DNA from: JBLNBU01 sp050260215
Lineage (GTDB): Bacteria > Pseudomonadota > Alphaproteobacteria > Rhodospirillales > Magnetospirillaceae
NCBI GenBank assembly: GCA_050260215.1
Contig: JBLNBU010000170.1
Location: 1-16,326 of the forward strand
Direction: 5' to 3'
Length of the DNA stretch: 16,326 nt
The notes under the pieces were generated by a model. It was not told the origin of the DNA and searched no databases. It saw only the letters and a list, made by a program, of their open reading frames with translations. Of this stretch, positions 6,298 through 15,925 are shown piece after piece. Every line of letters begins with the position of its first letter. The stretch's first letter is position 1. The translations under genes and the position numbers were made by a program.

Positions 6298-9063
6298 TCA
6301 GTGGCCGCGGGCACTGGCCCGCAGCAGTTCCTTGAGCTTGTCCGGCACCACCGGCTTGTGGACGATGCGGTAGCCGCTGCGCTGCACCTCGGCGATGCGC
6401 TCGGGGTCGGTGTCTCCGGTCAGCACGATGGTGGGGATGGTCCGCCCGCAGGCGGCCTCGACCAGCTTGGCCGCCCCTATTCCCGTTGCGCCGCCGCGCA
6501 GCCGGTAGTCGGCCAGGATGACGTCGGGCGGGTGGGCACTGGCCTGGTCAACCGCCTCGTCGGCATCGGCGGCGGTGCGCACCGACCAGCCGCCGTCGGA
6601 GAGCGCGGTGGCCAGGCTTTCGCGCAGCAACGCTTCGTCGTCGATGACCAGCACCGCGCCGTTGGGGTGTTCGTCGGCATCGGCGGCCTGTTCGGGCTCG
6701 GCCTGGCACGGCCGGACCATCGGCACCTCGACAACGAAGGCCGAGCCCCTGTCCGGCACCGAGGTCACCAGCAGCCGGTGCCCCAGCAGCTGGGCCAGGC
6801 GCTGCACGATGGACAGCCCCAGCCCCAGGCCCTTGTCGCGGTCCCGCTCCGGGTTGGACAGCTGGTAGAATTCCTGGAAGATCAGCGCCTGCTTGTCCTC
6901 GGCGATGCCGATTCCGGTGTCCCAGACGCCGATATGGAGCATGTCGCCCCGGCGCCGGCAGCCCAGCAGGATCGAGCCGTGCTCGGTGTAGCGTACGGCG
7001 TTTTCCAGCAAGTTGCGCAGGATGCGTTCCAGCAGGGCCGGATCGCTTCTGGTCCAGGCGCTGCACGCCACCACCCTGAGGCGCAGCCCCTTGGGCCGGC
7101 AGCGCACCGCATATTCCGAACACAGCCGGTTCAAAAGCTCGCCCACGGGAATGTCGGTGGGGCTGGCCTCGACCACGCCGGCGTCCAGGCGGGATACGTC
7201 CAAAAGGCCTTCCAGCAGCATCTGCAGCGCGTTCACCGACGCCGACAGGCGGGTGACGATCTCGGCGGCGGGATGGCCTTCCAGGCGCGCGGCCAGGGCG
7301 GCGTTGAGCAGCACCATGGCCTGCACCGGCTGGCGCAGGTCGTGGGAGGCGGCGGCCAGGAAGGTGCTCTTGGCCCGGTTGGCGCGTTCGGCCTCGTCGC
7401 GGGCCTGGCGGGTCTCCTCCAGGGCCTCCTGCAGCCGGATGGTCGCCTGTTCGACGGCGGCGACGGCGCGCCGCTGCTCCGAGATGTCCTCGATGATCGA
7501 GATGCGATAGGCCTCGCCTTCGGGGATGGAACTGGTCACCCGCACCCACAGCGGCGAGCCGTCCTGGCGCAGGTACTGCTTCTCGATGACGTAGGACTCG
7601 CGGTGGGCGCGCACCAGCTCGGCCAGCAGGGCCTCCTCCTCGTCATGGAAGGCGGGTGCGGTCAGCGTGCGGAAGTCCATGCGTCGCAAATCTGTCGCCT
7701 CATAGCCCAGCATGGCGCACAGGCGGCGGTTGACCGCCAACAGTCGTCCGTCGGCCAGCGACACCTGCTCCATGCCCACCGCCGCCTGGTCGAAGATGGT
7801 GCGGAAGCGGGCCTCGCTGCGGCGTAGTTCTCGTTCGGCCTGGAAGGCCTGCGAGACGTCGCGCATGATCCAGGTGTGGAATCGGCGGCGGTCGTCGTGC
7901 CAGTCGGCGATGGCCAGGTCGGCCGGGAACAGCGAGCCGTCGCGCCGGCGCGCCCGCACCACCCGGCCGACGCCGTTGTCGCGGCCAAGCTTGGTCTCGG
8001 GCGAGGGGACCAGGGTCGAGACGTGGCGGCCCAGGATCTCGGTGGGCTGCCAGCCGAAGATGCGCTCGGCGGCGCGGTTGACGCTCAGGATCTCTCCCTG
8101 GTCGTTCACCACCATCATGGCGTCGACGGCGGTTTCGACCACGGCGCGGTGGCGGGCCTGGGTGCGGGCGACCGCGGCCAGGGCGCGCAGGCGCTGCTCG
8201 TCCACCTGGTCGAGCCGCCGGGCGACCCAGCCGATGATGACCGACAGGCCGAACATTACTATCAGCATCGCCAGCGCCAGGCGGAAGCCGGGCTGGATGT
8301 CGGTGTCGCCCAAGGCCAGCAGGACGATCACCCCGACCGCCACCGGCAGCACCACCGCCACCGGGACCAGGCGGCGCATGATGGTGCCCCCAAGCCGTGC
8401 CGAGGTCACCAGCCGGACCCAGCCGGCCTCGGGTTCGGCCAGGTTGGCGCCCAGGAAGGCCAGAGTGAAGGCCACCGCCGACGGCAGGGCGAACGGGGCA
8501 TAGGATCCCAGCGCCGACAGCCGGACTGCGCCGAACAGATAGCCCATGGCCCCGGCCACGGCCAGGCCCAGCCCCAGCGTCTTGACCACCCAGGCGTGGC
8601 GCCGCGTCGCCGGCAGGCGGCCGGCCCCCAGCGCCGCGGCCAGCAGGACGAACATCATGGCGGTGACCCCGGCCATGCGTCCCGGCCATCGCACCGCCTG
8701 CATCGCCACCGCGTCGGGGAACAGCAGCCGATCGATGCCCAGGTCGAACGCGGCCAGGTGTTTGGCCAGCGACAGCGCTCCGATCAGCCCCAGGGCCAGG
8801 GCAGCAGGAATTTCGACACTCGGCCGGTCGCGGCAATGGCCGATCACCGCCAGCCCGGCCAGGCAGAAGCCGACGCCGCTCCACGGCTGGCTCGCCACCC
8901 AGGCCACGGTCCAACTGCGCAGCAACGGCATGTCCGCCGCGCACCCCGCCAGGGCGGTGGCTCCGACCAGCGCGCACAGCACCCCGCAGGCACAGGCGGC
9001 CCGGCGGCTGGCTTCGGCACCGCGGGTGTCATCAAGACCCGTTTCGATTTCGCCCAGATCCAT
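6298..9063 (-). CDS. Membrane-bound hybrid sensor histidine kinase (8 TM-PAS-PAS-HisKA-HATPase-REC)
   Basis: The 921-residue inner-membrane kinase has roughly eight hydrophobic helices in its first 281 residues (about 24-44, 62-78, 86-106, 128-148, 158-180, 188-208, 230-251, 260-280). This layout resembles a multi-helix membrane sensor domain. Two PAS domains follow (about 303-405, starting VVETAVDAMMVVNDQG, and 417-530). A coiled linker precedes HisKA with H574 in AASHDLRQPVQAM. The HATPase domain has N687, DTGIGI (715-720) and KGLGLGLS (744-751). The C-terminal receiver (about 802-918) has D852 in ILADYRL and K903. The ATG at 9063 follows AGGTGG. No response regulator is adjacent, so the output partner is elsewhere. 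The SHDLRQP type often acts in phosphorelays, but no Hpt is visible. The stop codon directly abuts that of the gene on the other strand. Confidence 0.93.
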   Translation of the reverse strand: MDLGEIETGLDDTRGAEASRRAACACGVLCALVGATALAGCAADMPLLRSWTVAWVASQPWSGVGFCLAGLAVIGHCRDRPSVEIPAALALGLIGALSLAKHLAAFDLGIDRLLFPDAVAMQAVRWPGRMAGVTAMMFVLLAAALGAGRLPATRRHAWVVKTLGLGLAVAGAMGYLFGAVRLSALGSYAPFALPSAVAFTLAFLGANLAEPEAGWVRLVTSARLGGTIMRRLVPVAVVLPVAVGVIVLLALGDTDIQPGFRLALAMLIVMFGLSVIIGWVARRLDQVDEQRLRALAAVARTQARHRAVVETAVDAMMVVNDQGEILSVNRAAERIFGWQPTEILGRHVSTLVPSPETKLGRDNGVGRVVRARRRDGSLFPADLAIADWHDDRRRFHTWIMRDVSQAFQAERELRRSEARFRTIFDQAAVGMEQVSLADGRLLAVNRRLCAMLGYEATDLRRMDFRTLTAPAFHDEEEALLAELVRAHRESYVIEKQYLRQDGSPLWVRVTSSIPEGEAYRISIIEDISEQRRAVAAVEQATIRLQEALEETRQARDEAERANRAKSTFLAAASHDLRQPVQAMVLLNAALAARLEGHPAAEIVTRLSASVNALQMLLEGLLDVSRLDAGVVEASPTDIPVGELLNRLCSEYAVRCRPKGLRLRVVACSAWTRSDPALLERILRNLLENAVRYTEHGSILLGCRRRGDMLHIGVWDTGIGIAEDKQALIFQEFYQLSNPERDRDKGLGLGLSIVQRLAQLLGHRLLVTSVPDRGSAFVVEVPMVRPCQAEPEQAADADEHPNGAVLVIDDEALLRESLATALSDGGWSVRTAADADEAVDQASAHPPDVILADYRLRGGATGIGAAKLVEAACGRTIPTIVLTGDTDPERIAEVQRSGYRIVHKPVVPDKLKELLRASARGH

Positions 9064-9103
9064 CCGCCACCTGCCTGCCCATCCGTGACGGACAAGTGGT
9101 CGC

Positions 9104-9152
9104 GCGCCCTCCCTGAGGGAAGGCCCCTGCTACTCCCTCGGGAGGGGGGTCA
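9104..9152 (-). repeat. GC-palindrome cluster downstream of the M15 peptidase gene (copy 2 of the short repeat)
   Basis: Between the peptidase stop and the next gene are two small inverted repeats. One is around 9107-9120 (CCCTCCC-TGA-GGGAAGG, one wobble pair). The other is at 9133-9145 (CTCC-CTCG-GGAG). The second, with its GGGGGGTCA tail, matches 1698-1719 except for two central bases and one substitution. It could act as a weak transcription stop for the cell-wall gene pair, but no T-run follows. The tail overlaps the peptidase stop codon. Confidence 0.4.
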
Positions 9153-9713
9153 CCAGTAGCGGATACGGCCGGTGTCGATGTGGACGAAGTCCGACACCGG
9201 GTAGAGGCCGACGCCGCCGGCCTTCAGCGAGGCTGCGGCACGGCCGATCTGGCGCACCGAATGGCCGGGCATGCGGATGTCGACCGCGCGGCCCTGCATG
9301 TGCAGGCTGTTGTGGGCGACGCCGTCGCCGGTGGAGGCCAGCATGGCGTTGCTCTGCGGCGAGCGGTAGCCCGAGATGATGTGCAGCGCGCCCTTGGTCC
9401 CGAACTTCTTGTGCACCGAGGCCATCAGGTCCAGCAGCTTGGGGTCCATGGCATGGACGGTGCCGGTGCGGTGGTCGCGCAGGAAGCGGCTGACCTGGGC
9501 GATGGACTTGGCCTGGTAGCGGCCGTCGGCCCAATAGACCGTCTTCAGCCATTCGCCGGTATGGGTGTTGTAGAGATGCAGCGAACGCTCGGGCATGCGG
9601 CGGACAGCCGCCTCCAGCGGATTGGCCGCCAGCGTCGCCGCTGCGCCCAGCCCCAAGGCCAGGAAGCTGCGGCGTCCCATCGCCGAACCCTTACCCCCCT
9701 GTCCGAGGTCCAT
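9150..9713 (-). CDS. Tat-exported YcbK/MepK-like M15 peptidase (DUF882)
   Basis: The 187-residue protein belongs to the DUF882/peptidase M15 group, whose E. coli member MepK cleaves peptidoglycan cross-links, notably the 3-3 bonds made by L,D-transpeptidases. It has a twin-arginine-like signal (GRRSFLALGLG, 13-23, then an Ala-rich h-region), so it is probably exported folded. The zinc ligand pattern is intact: SLHMQGRAVDI with H138 and D145, and FVHIDTG with H178 and D180. GYRSPQSNAM (115-124) is also typical. Two starts are possible: ATG 9713 (GGGGGAG six bases before it) and ATG 9680 (AAGGG before it). I keep the longer one, which gives a normal Tat n-region. It follows the L,D-transpeptidase gene on the same strand after about 184 bases, matching the ycbB-ycbK order of enterobacteria. 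Confidence 0.9.
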   Translation of the reverse strand: MDLGQGGKGSAMGRRSFLALGLGAAATLAANPLEAAVRRMPERSLHLYNTHTGEWLKTVYWADGRYQAKSIAQVSRFLRDHRTGTVHAMDPKLLDLMASVHKKFGTKGALHIISGYRSPQSNAMLASTGDGVAHNSLHMQGRAVDIRMPGHSVRQIGRAAASLKAGGVGLYPVSDFVHIDTGRIRYW

Positions 9714-9853
9714 GCCGTTCTCCCCCTAAGGTGCACAGCGTAGATACCATCCGGGGAGGGTAGGGAGTCAACACCCGCGCGAGCGAGGTAATGCGGATGT
9801 CACACGGGGCAGCCCGATCCATTATCCGTCATGGACAGGGGCGACCGGCGACG

Positions 9854-9870
9854 CTCGGGTCAAGCCCGAG
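9854..9870. repeat. REP-like palindrome between the L,D-transpeptidase and M15 peptidase genes
   Basis: A perfect hairpin lies 28 bases after the L,D-transpeptidase stop, with arms CTCGGG (9854-9859) and CCCGAG (9865-9870) and loop TCAAG. The core GGGTCAAGCCC(G) followed by AGGGTGAC resembles a palindromic intergenic repeat I know to be common in many alphaproteobacterial genomes. It could stabilise or end the upstream transcript, but no U-run follows on the minus strand, so it is not a standard intrinsic terminator. The remaining bases of this gap (9714-9897) show no other feature I can support. Confidence 0.45.
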
Positions 9871-9897
9871 GGTGACAAAGGGCGGATGTGCAGCCGA

Positions 9898-11526
9898 TTA
9901 CAGGGCGCCGTGCGGCTGGTCCTGGGCGACGCGGGCCGCAGTGGCGCGGGCATGGTCCAGCGCGCCCTGAAGCCGCTTGTCGTGGCCATAAAGGTCGTCG
10001 CGGAAATGGACGGAGCCGTCGGGATCCGCCCAGGCGGTCCAGTACAGCAGGTAGACGGCGACCCGGTGTTCCAGCTTGAGCGCGCGGGTGGTCTTGTCCT
10101 TGGCCAGCGCCGCCTGCAGCTTGCCTTCCCATTCGGAGCCCAGCAGGCGCTCGCCCAGCTCGATGGGGCGCTCGACGCGGACGCAGCCGTGCGACAGCGC
10201 CCGGTACGAGCGGCCGAACGCCTTGTGGTTGGGCGTGTCGTGCAGGTAGATGTCGTCCGAGTCCTTCAGGTTGAACTTCAGCTGGCCCAGCGCATTGTCC
10301 GGGCCCGGCGGCTGGCGCAGGCGATAGGGGAACTTGCGCGAGGCGGTCCAGTCCATGCCCGACCCGGCGGCCTCGGGGCTGTCCTCGGGAAAGGCGGTGA
10401 TGCGCAGGTTCTGGCTGGCCAAGTAGTTGGGGTCGCGCCGCAGCTTGGGCAGGATTTCCTTGGTGGCGATGCTGGGCGGCACCTGCCAGGCGGGATTGAG
10501 CGTCAGCGCGTTCATGGTGGTGGTGAAGGTGGGCGTCGGGTGCTTGGTGTCGCCGACGACCACGCGCATGGCCAGGGTGACGGTGCCGTTCTCGACCAGC
10601 TCGAGCTGGGCGGCGGCAATGTTGACGGCGACGTGGGAGTCTTCCAGCCGGCGCGGCATCCAGCGCCAGCGCTCCAGGTTGGCGACGATCTGGCCGATGC
10701 GGCTTTCGACCGGAACGTTCAAGGCCGCCAAGGTCTGCTTGCCGACGGCGCCGTCCTGGTCCAGCCCGTGGCGGGCCTGGAAGCGCTTCAGCGCCCCTGA
10801 GACCGGGCCGTCCAGCTTGTGGTGGCCCTTGGCGTACTGGGGATCAAGATCGCCCGAGGCGACCAGGCGCCGGCGCACCACCGCGATGCGCTCGTCCTCC
10901 GTGCCGGGCTTGATGGACGGGCCGTCGGGAATGGTGGGCCAGCCGCCGGCCCGCGCGATGGTCCGGTAGTGGGCCAGCGCCTGGACCAGGCGCACATAGC
11001 CGGCATAGGAGGGCGCGACCGCCTGGGCCACCTCGGCGAAGGGCTTGCCCGCGGCGAGGGCGCGCAGGAAGGCTTGGCCGTCGAAGGCGGGCCGAGTCTC
11101 CGGGCCCATGCCGCCGTACATGCGCTGGGGCTGCACCCGGCCGATGGCCAGGTCGGTGCCGAAGCGCATCAGGGCGTCGCTGACCAGCAGGTCGTGGTCC
11201 AGGTCCGAGCCGGTGGCGGGCACGCGGTAGGCCTCGGGCGACAGCCCCTCGGCCACGGCGGCGGCCTGCAGTTCGACCAGGAGCTGCTCGCCGCGGGCCT
11301 CGTTGGCGCCGGACCAGGCCAGCCGATAGCCGCGCTCGCGGTAGAAGGGGCGCAGGCGCGTCAGTTCGACGCTGCGTTCGCCGACCTTCAACGGCTCGCC
11401 CTCGACCCGCTGCTGCACCTCGACGGGGCTTTGGGCAAGGGCGGGCAGGCCGATCGCGCTCAAGGAGGCGACGGCCGCGCAGGCCAACAAGGAACGCAGG
11501 ATCGACACGAAGGACCTCGGAACCAT
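9898..11526 (-). CDS. L,D-transpeptidase, YcbB/LdtD type
   Basis: This periplasmic enzyme forms 3-3 cross-links in peptidoglycan. From the ATG at 11526 the protein has 542 residues. It has a signal peptide (about 1-31, ending ALA), an N-terminal scaffold region (about 45-200), a peptidoglycan-binding helical domain (about 208-272, VRRRLVASGDLD...KRFQARHGLDQDGAVGKQTLAALN), and the YkuD catalytic domain (about 297-450). The active site reads LHDTPNHKAF (His429) and SHGCVRVERP with nucleophile Cys448. The insert at about 375-415 fits the capping subdomain of this family. Size agrees with E. coli LdtD (615 residues, with a longer N-terminus). The start is uncertain: GTG 11529 and GTG 11508 (preceded by GAGG, still giving a full signal peptide) are alternatives. 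The M15 peptidase follows on the same strand. Confidence 0.94.
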   Translation of the reverse strand: MVPRSFVSILRSLLACAAVASLSAIGLPALAQSPVEVQQRVEGEPLKVGERSVELTRLRPFYRERGYRLAWSGANEARGEQLLVELQAAAVAEGLSPEAYRVPATGSDLDHDLLVSDALMRFGTDLAIGRVQPQRMYGGMGPETRPAFDGQAFLRALAAGKPFAEVAQAVAPSYAGYVRLVQALAHYRTIARAGGWPTIPDGPSIKPGTEDERIAVVRRRLVASGDLDPQYAKGHHKLDGPVSGALKRFQARHGLDQDGAVGKQTLAALNVPVESRIGQIVANLERWRWMPRRLEDSHVAVNIAAAQLELVENGTVTLAMRVVVGDTKHPTPTFTTTMNALTLNPAWQVPPSIATKEILPKLRRDPNYLASQNLRITAFPEDSPEAAGSGMDWTASRKFPYRLRQPPGPDNALGQLKFNLKDSDDIYLHDTPNHKAFGRSYRALSHGCVRVERPIELGERLLGSEWEGKLQAALAKDKTTRALKLEHRVAVYLLYWTAWADPDGSVHFRDDLYGHDKRLQGALDHARATAARVAQDQPHGAL

Positions 11527-11545
11527 CACAGGGCAAGCCGTCCCG

Positions 11546-11551
11546 ACTATA
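11546..11551 (-). promoter_or_regulatory. Possible -10 box for the L,D-transpeptidase gene
   Basis: The minus strand reads TATAGT (complement of 11546-11551), five of six bases of the sigma70 -10 consensus, about 20 bases before the ATG. No recognisable -35 box sits 16-18 bases upstream. The gap 11530-11733 also holds a small hairpin (AAACG-TCTC-CGTTT near 11585-11598) and no gene that I can support. Confidence 0.25.
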
Positions 11552-11733
11552 ACGGCCGGCCGGCGCTGGGGTGCAGTGCAAAACGAAACGTCTCCGTTTG
11601 CTCACACCCGCCCGCGTCGGCGCGCAGGCTTGCTACCCATTCGATATCATCCTTCGCCCCAATCGAGTCAACGGCCCCCACGCAGAAGAGATGACAAAGA
11701 TCTGAACTGCGGCAGGGCCGCCACATCAGGCCT

Positions 11734-12186
11734 TTACCCCTGTACCCAGGGCAGGCCCGCCGCCTTCCAGCCGGCCCGGCTGCCGCGGTGCTTGGCTTCG
11801 TCGTGGGGGCCCTCGAAGCCGTCGGTGACGTTGAAGCAGCGGCCGAAGCCGAGCGCAGTCATGAACTGCGCCGCCGCCTTCGAGCGCACGCCCGAGCGGC
11901 AGATGAAGAGAAGCAGGTCGTCGGGGTGGGCGCCATGGGCGGACAGCTGCTCGGCGAAGGCCTCGTTGCGGGCCATGGTCGGGAAGATCTGCCACTGCAC
12001 CAGCAGCGGCTGGCGGGTCAGCGCGGACAGGTCGGGCAGGCCGACATAGCTCCACTCGGCCTGGGTGCGCACGTCGATGAGCTTGGCGGCCTCGTGCTCG
12101 GTCAGCAGGCGCCATGCCTCGGTGGGGGAGATCTCGCCGGCGTAGGCCGAGGGATCGCAGACGGAACGGCTGGTCGGATCGCTCAT
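11734..12186 (-). CDS. Single-domain rhodanese-like sulfurtransferase
   Basis: The 150-residue cytoplasmic protein carries one rhodanese domain: KLIDVRTQAEWSYVG (35-49) and the active-site loop C97-R-S-G-V-R-S (97-103) in LLFICRSGVRSKAAA. It ends in the typical GWKAAGLPWVQG. The loop with catalytic Cys97 and arginines suggests it carries a persulfide sulfur. Substrate and acceptor cannot be read from sequence. The ATG at 12186 is chosen because the family begins nearby; the open frame continues upstream through the AT-rich control region without family resemblance. The ribosome binding site is weak. It is divergent from the cys operon and shares its 146-base control region, so a role in sulfur assimilation or trafficking, and shared control, are reasonable inferences. 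Confidence 0.9.
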   Translation of the reverse strand: MSDPTSRSVCDPSAYAGEISPTEAWRLLTEHEAAKLIDVRTQAEWSYVGLPDLSALTRQPLLVQWQIFPTMARNEAFAEQLSAHGAHPDDLLLFICRSGVRSKAAAQFMTALGFGRCFNVTDGFEGPHDEAKHRGSRAGWKAAGLPWVQG

Positions 12187-12203
12187 TTCACATAACCATG
12201 ATG

Positions 12204-12230
12204 TTTTGATGTACAGATTGTACACCAAAT
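12204..12230. promoter_or_regulatory. 27-bp near-palindrome, probable operator of the cys/rhodanese divergent region
   Basis: The left arm TTTTGATGTACA (12204-12215) and right arm TGTACACCAAAT (12219-12230) are inverted copies matching at 10 of 12 positions around the centre GAT. The innermost TGTACA arms are perfect. The right half-site GTACACCAAAT recurs as GTACACAAAAT at 12295-12305. The length and symmetry fit a dimeric regulator. I cannot name the protein; the site does not match any cysteine regulator motif I know well enough to assign. Confidence 0.6.
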
Positions 12231-12235
12231 TAGCA

Positions 12236-12265
12236 TTGACGCGAGGGAAATTCGGCGCGTATTTA
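12236..12265 (+). promoter_or_regulatory. Possible upstream promoter P1 of the cys operon
   Basis: TTGACG (12236-12241), an 18-base spacer and TATTTA (12260-12265) resemble sigma70 boxes. The near-perfect -35 lies just right of the 27-bp palindrome, which would then sit at an upstream activator position. It would start transcription near 12272, about 60 bases before the cysI start. Confidence 0.35.
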
Positions 12266-12295
12266 AGCACCGGCCGGCGTGAAAAGAATGCGCCG

Positions 12296-12317
12296 TACAC
12301 AAAATGAAGTGTATAAT
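12296..12317 (+). promoter_or_regulatory. Probable cysI promoter -10 box overlapping an inverted repeat
   Basis: An exact TATAAT lies at 12312-12317, about 15 bases before the ATG at 12333. It overlaps the right arm of the inverted repeat TACAC (12296-12300) / GTGTA (12309-12313). Its left arm belongs to a repeated half-site, GTACACAAAAT. The expected -35 position (TGCGCC) is poor. The arrangement suits repression by a protein that covers the -10 region, or activator-dependent transcription. The transcript from this box would have a very short leader. Confidence 0.4.
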
Positions 12318-12332
12318 AGAGGGGTCAAGGCG

Positions 12333-14395
<2,063 letters not shown>

Positions 14396-14399
<4 letters not shown>

Positions 14400-15091
14400 C
14401 CGCCGAACGGGAGCGGCTGCAGGCCCGCTACGGGGCCTTGAGCGGGCGCGAACTGCTGGAGGCTGTCCTGGGTGGCGAGTTCGCCGGCCGCATCGCCGTG
14501 ACCTCGTCCTTCGGGGCGGAATCGGCGGTGCTGCTCGACCTGGTGGCCAGCGTCGACCGCACGGTGCCGGTGATCTTCCTGGATACCGGCGAGCTGTTCG
14601 ACGAGACGCTGGCCTACCGGGACCTGCTGGGGCGGCGGCTGGGCCTGACCAACATCGTGGTGGTCAGCCCCACCGACGATGAAAAGGCCGAGGCGGCCGA
14701 GCTGTGGCGCACCGATCCCGACCGCTGCTGCCAGTTGCGCAAGGTGCGCCCGCTCGCCCGCGCGATGGCCGGCTTCGACGCCCTGGTCGACGGCCGCAAG
14801 CGCGCCCACGGCTTCGAGCGCGCCGACCTGTCGGCGATCGAGGTCTCAGGCGGCGTGGTGAAGGTCAGCCCGCTGTGGGACTGGCCGGCCGAGCGCATCG
14901 AGGCGGCCTTCGTCGCCGCCGACCTGCCGCGCCATCCCCTGACCGCGCAGGGCTACCGCTCGATCGGCTGCTGGCCCTGTACCAGGCCCACGGCCGAGGG
15001 CGAGCCCGCGCGTTCGGGTCGCTGGGCCGGTCGGGGCAAGAGCGAATGCGGCATCCACACCCTGACGCTCCGCGACGGGGCGGGAATATGA
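14396..15091 (+). CDS. cysH: Adenylyl-sulfate (APS) reductase, iron-sulfur type CysH
   Basis: It reduces activated sulfate to sulfite using thioredoxin or a similar thiol donor. The 231-residue protein has the PP-loop-like SSFGAESAVLLDLV (37-50) and FLDTGELF (61-68). The cysteine pairs CC (111-112, in RCCQLRKVRPL) and CxxC (C192, C195, in SIGCWPCTRP) bind a [4Fe-4S] cluster, and ECGIH (217-221) holds the redox-active Cys218. The four cluster cysteines indicate the APS-using type (EC 1.8.4.10) and not the cluster-free PAPS reductase of E. coli. Sequences such as DGRKR...RADLSAIE fit alphaproteobacterial members. The start ATG overlaps the cysI stop by four bases, and the stop overlaps the cysD start by four bases, so translation is probably coupled. 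Confidence 0.95.
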
Positions 15092-15912
15092 AGAAGGACG
15101 AAGTGACGACCATGAACGACCTCGACGCCCTGGAAGCCCAGAGCATCTACATCTTCCGCGAGGCCTTCAATCGGCTCGACAAGATCGCCATGCTGTGGTC
15201 GATCGGCAAGGATTCCAACGTGATGCTGTGGCTGGCCCGGAAGGCCTTCTTCGGCCACGTGCCATTCCCCATCATCCACGTCGACACCACCTACAAGATC
15301 CCCGAGATGATCGAGTTCCGCGACCGGGTGGCGCGCGAATGGAACCTGCCGATGATCGTCGGCAAGAACCAGGCGGCGCTGGACGGCGGCATGGGGCCCG
15401 ACCAGGGGCGCGTCACCTGCTGCACCGCGCTCAAGACCGAGGGCCTGAAGGCGGTGCTGGACGAGCACGGCTTCACCGGCGTCATCGCCGGCATCCGCCG
15501 CGACGAGGAAGGCACGCGGGCCAAGGAACGGGTGTTCAGTCCGCGCAATGCCAACGCCGAGTGGGACTTCAAGGACCAGCCGCCCGAATTCTGGGACCAG
15601 TTCAAGACCGATTTCGCCCCCGGCACCCACCTGCGCATCCATCCGCTGCTGGCGTGGTCGGAACTGGACGTGTGGCGCTACATCCGCCGGGAAGGCATCC
15701 CCGTGGTCGAGCTTTACTTCGCCAAGAACGGCAGGCGCTACCGCTCGCTGGGCTGCGCGCCGTGCACCGGGTCGGTGGCATCGACCGCCACCACGGTCGA
15801 CGAGATCATCGAGGAGCTGGAGACCACCAAGGTCTCGGAGCGCTCGGGCCGCGCCCAGGACAAGGAATCCGAGGACGCCTTCGAGCGCCTGCGCGCCGGC
15901 GGATACATGTAA
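15088..15912 (+). CDS. cysD: Sulfate adenylyltransferase subunit 2 CysD
   Basis: CysD is the catalytic subunit that forms APS from ATP and sulfate, driven by GTP hydrolysis in its partner CysN. The 274-residue protein shows the PP-loop SIGKDS (38-43), FPIIHVDTTYKIPEM (60-74), AGIRRDEEGTRAKER (134-148) and the conserved C-terminus ERSGRAQDKESEDAF...GGYM. Length is a little below E. coli CysD (302). The ATG at 15088 overlaps the cysH stop (ATGA). The ATG at 15112, eight codons later, has AAGGA upstream at longer spacing and is a possible alternative. It is followed after 13 bases by cysN, consistent with one transcription unit. Confidence 0.95.
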   Translation: MKKDEVTTMNDLDALEAQSIYIFREAFNRLDKIAMLWSIGKDSNVMLWLARKAFFGHVPFPIIHVDTTYKIPEMIEFRDRVAREWNLPMIVGKNQAALDGGMGPDQGRVTCCTALKTEGLKAVLDEHGFTGVIAGIRRDEEGTRAKERVFSPRNANAEWDFKDQPPEFWDQFKTDFAPGTHLRIHPLLAWSELDVWRYIRREGIPVVELYFAKNGRRYRSLGCAPCTGSVASTATTVDEIIEELETTKVSERSGRAQDKESEDAFERLRAGGYM

Positions 15913-15925
15913 GGGGGATTGCGAG

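Noticed and set aside
7876..9159. A 427-codon plus-strand frame opposite the membrane kinase
   Set aside because: The translation is His/Gln/Arg/Gly-rich shadow sequence; the opposite strand encodes membrane helices and PAS domains.
11585..11598. Hairpin AAACG-TCTC-CGTTT upstream of the L,D-transpeptidase gene, considered as a terminator or operator
   Set aside because: A short five-pair stem with no T-run on either strand and no repeat elsewhere, so it is listed only within the promoter entry.
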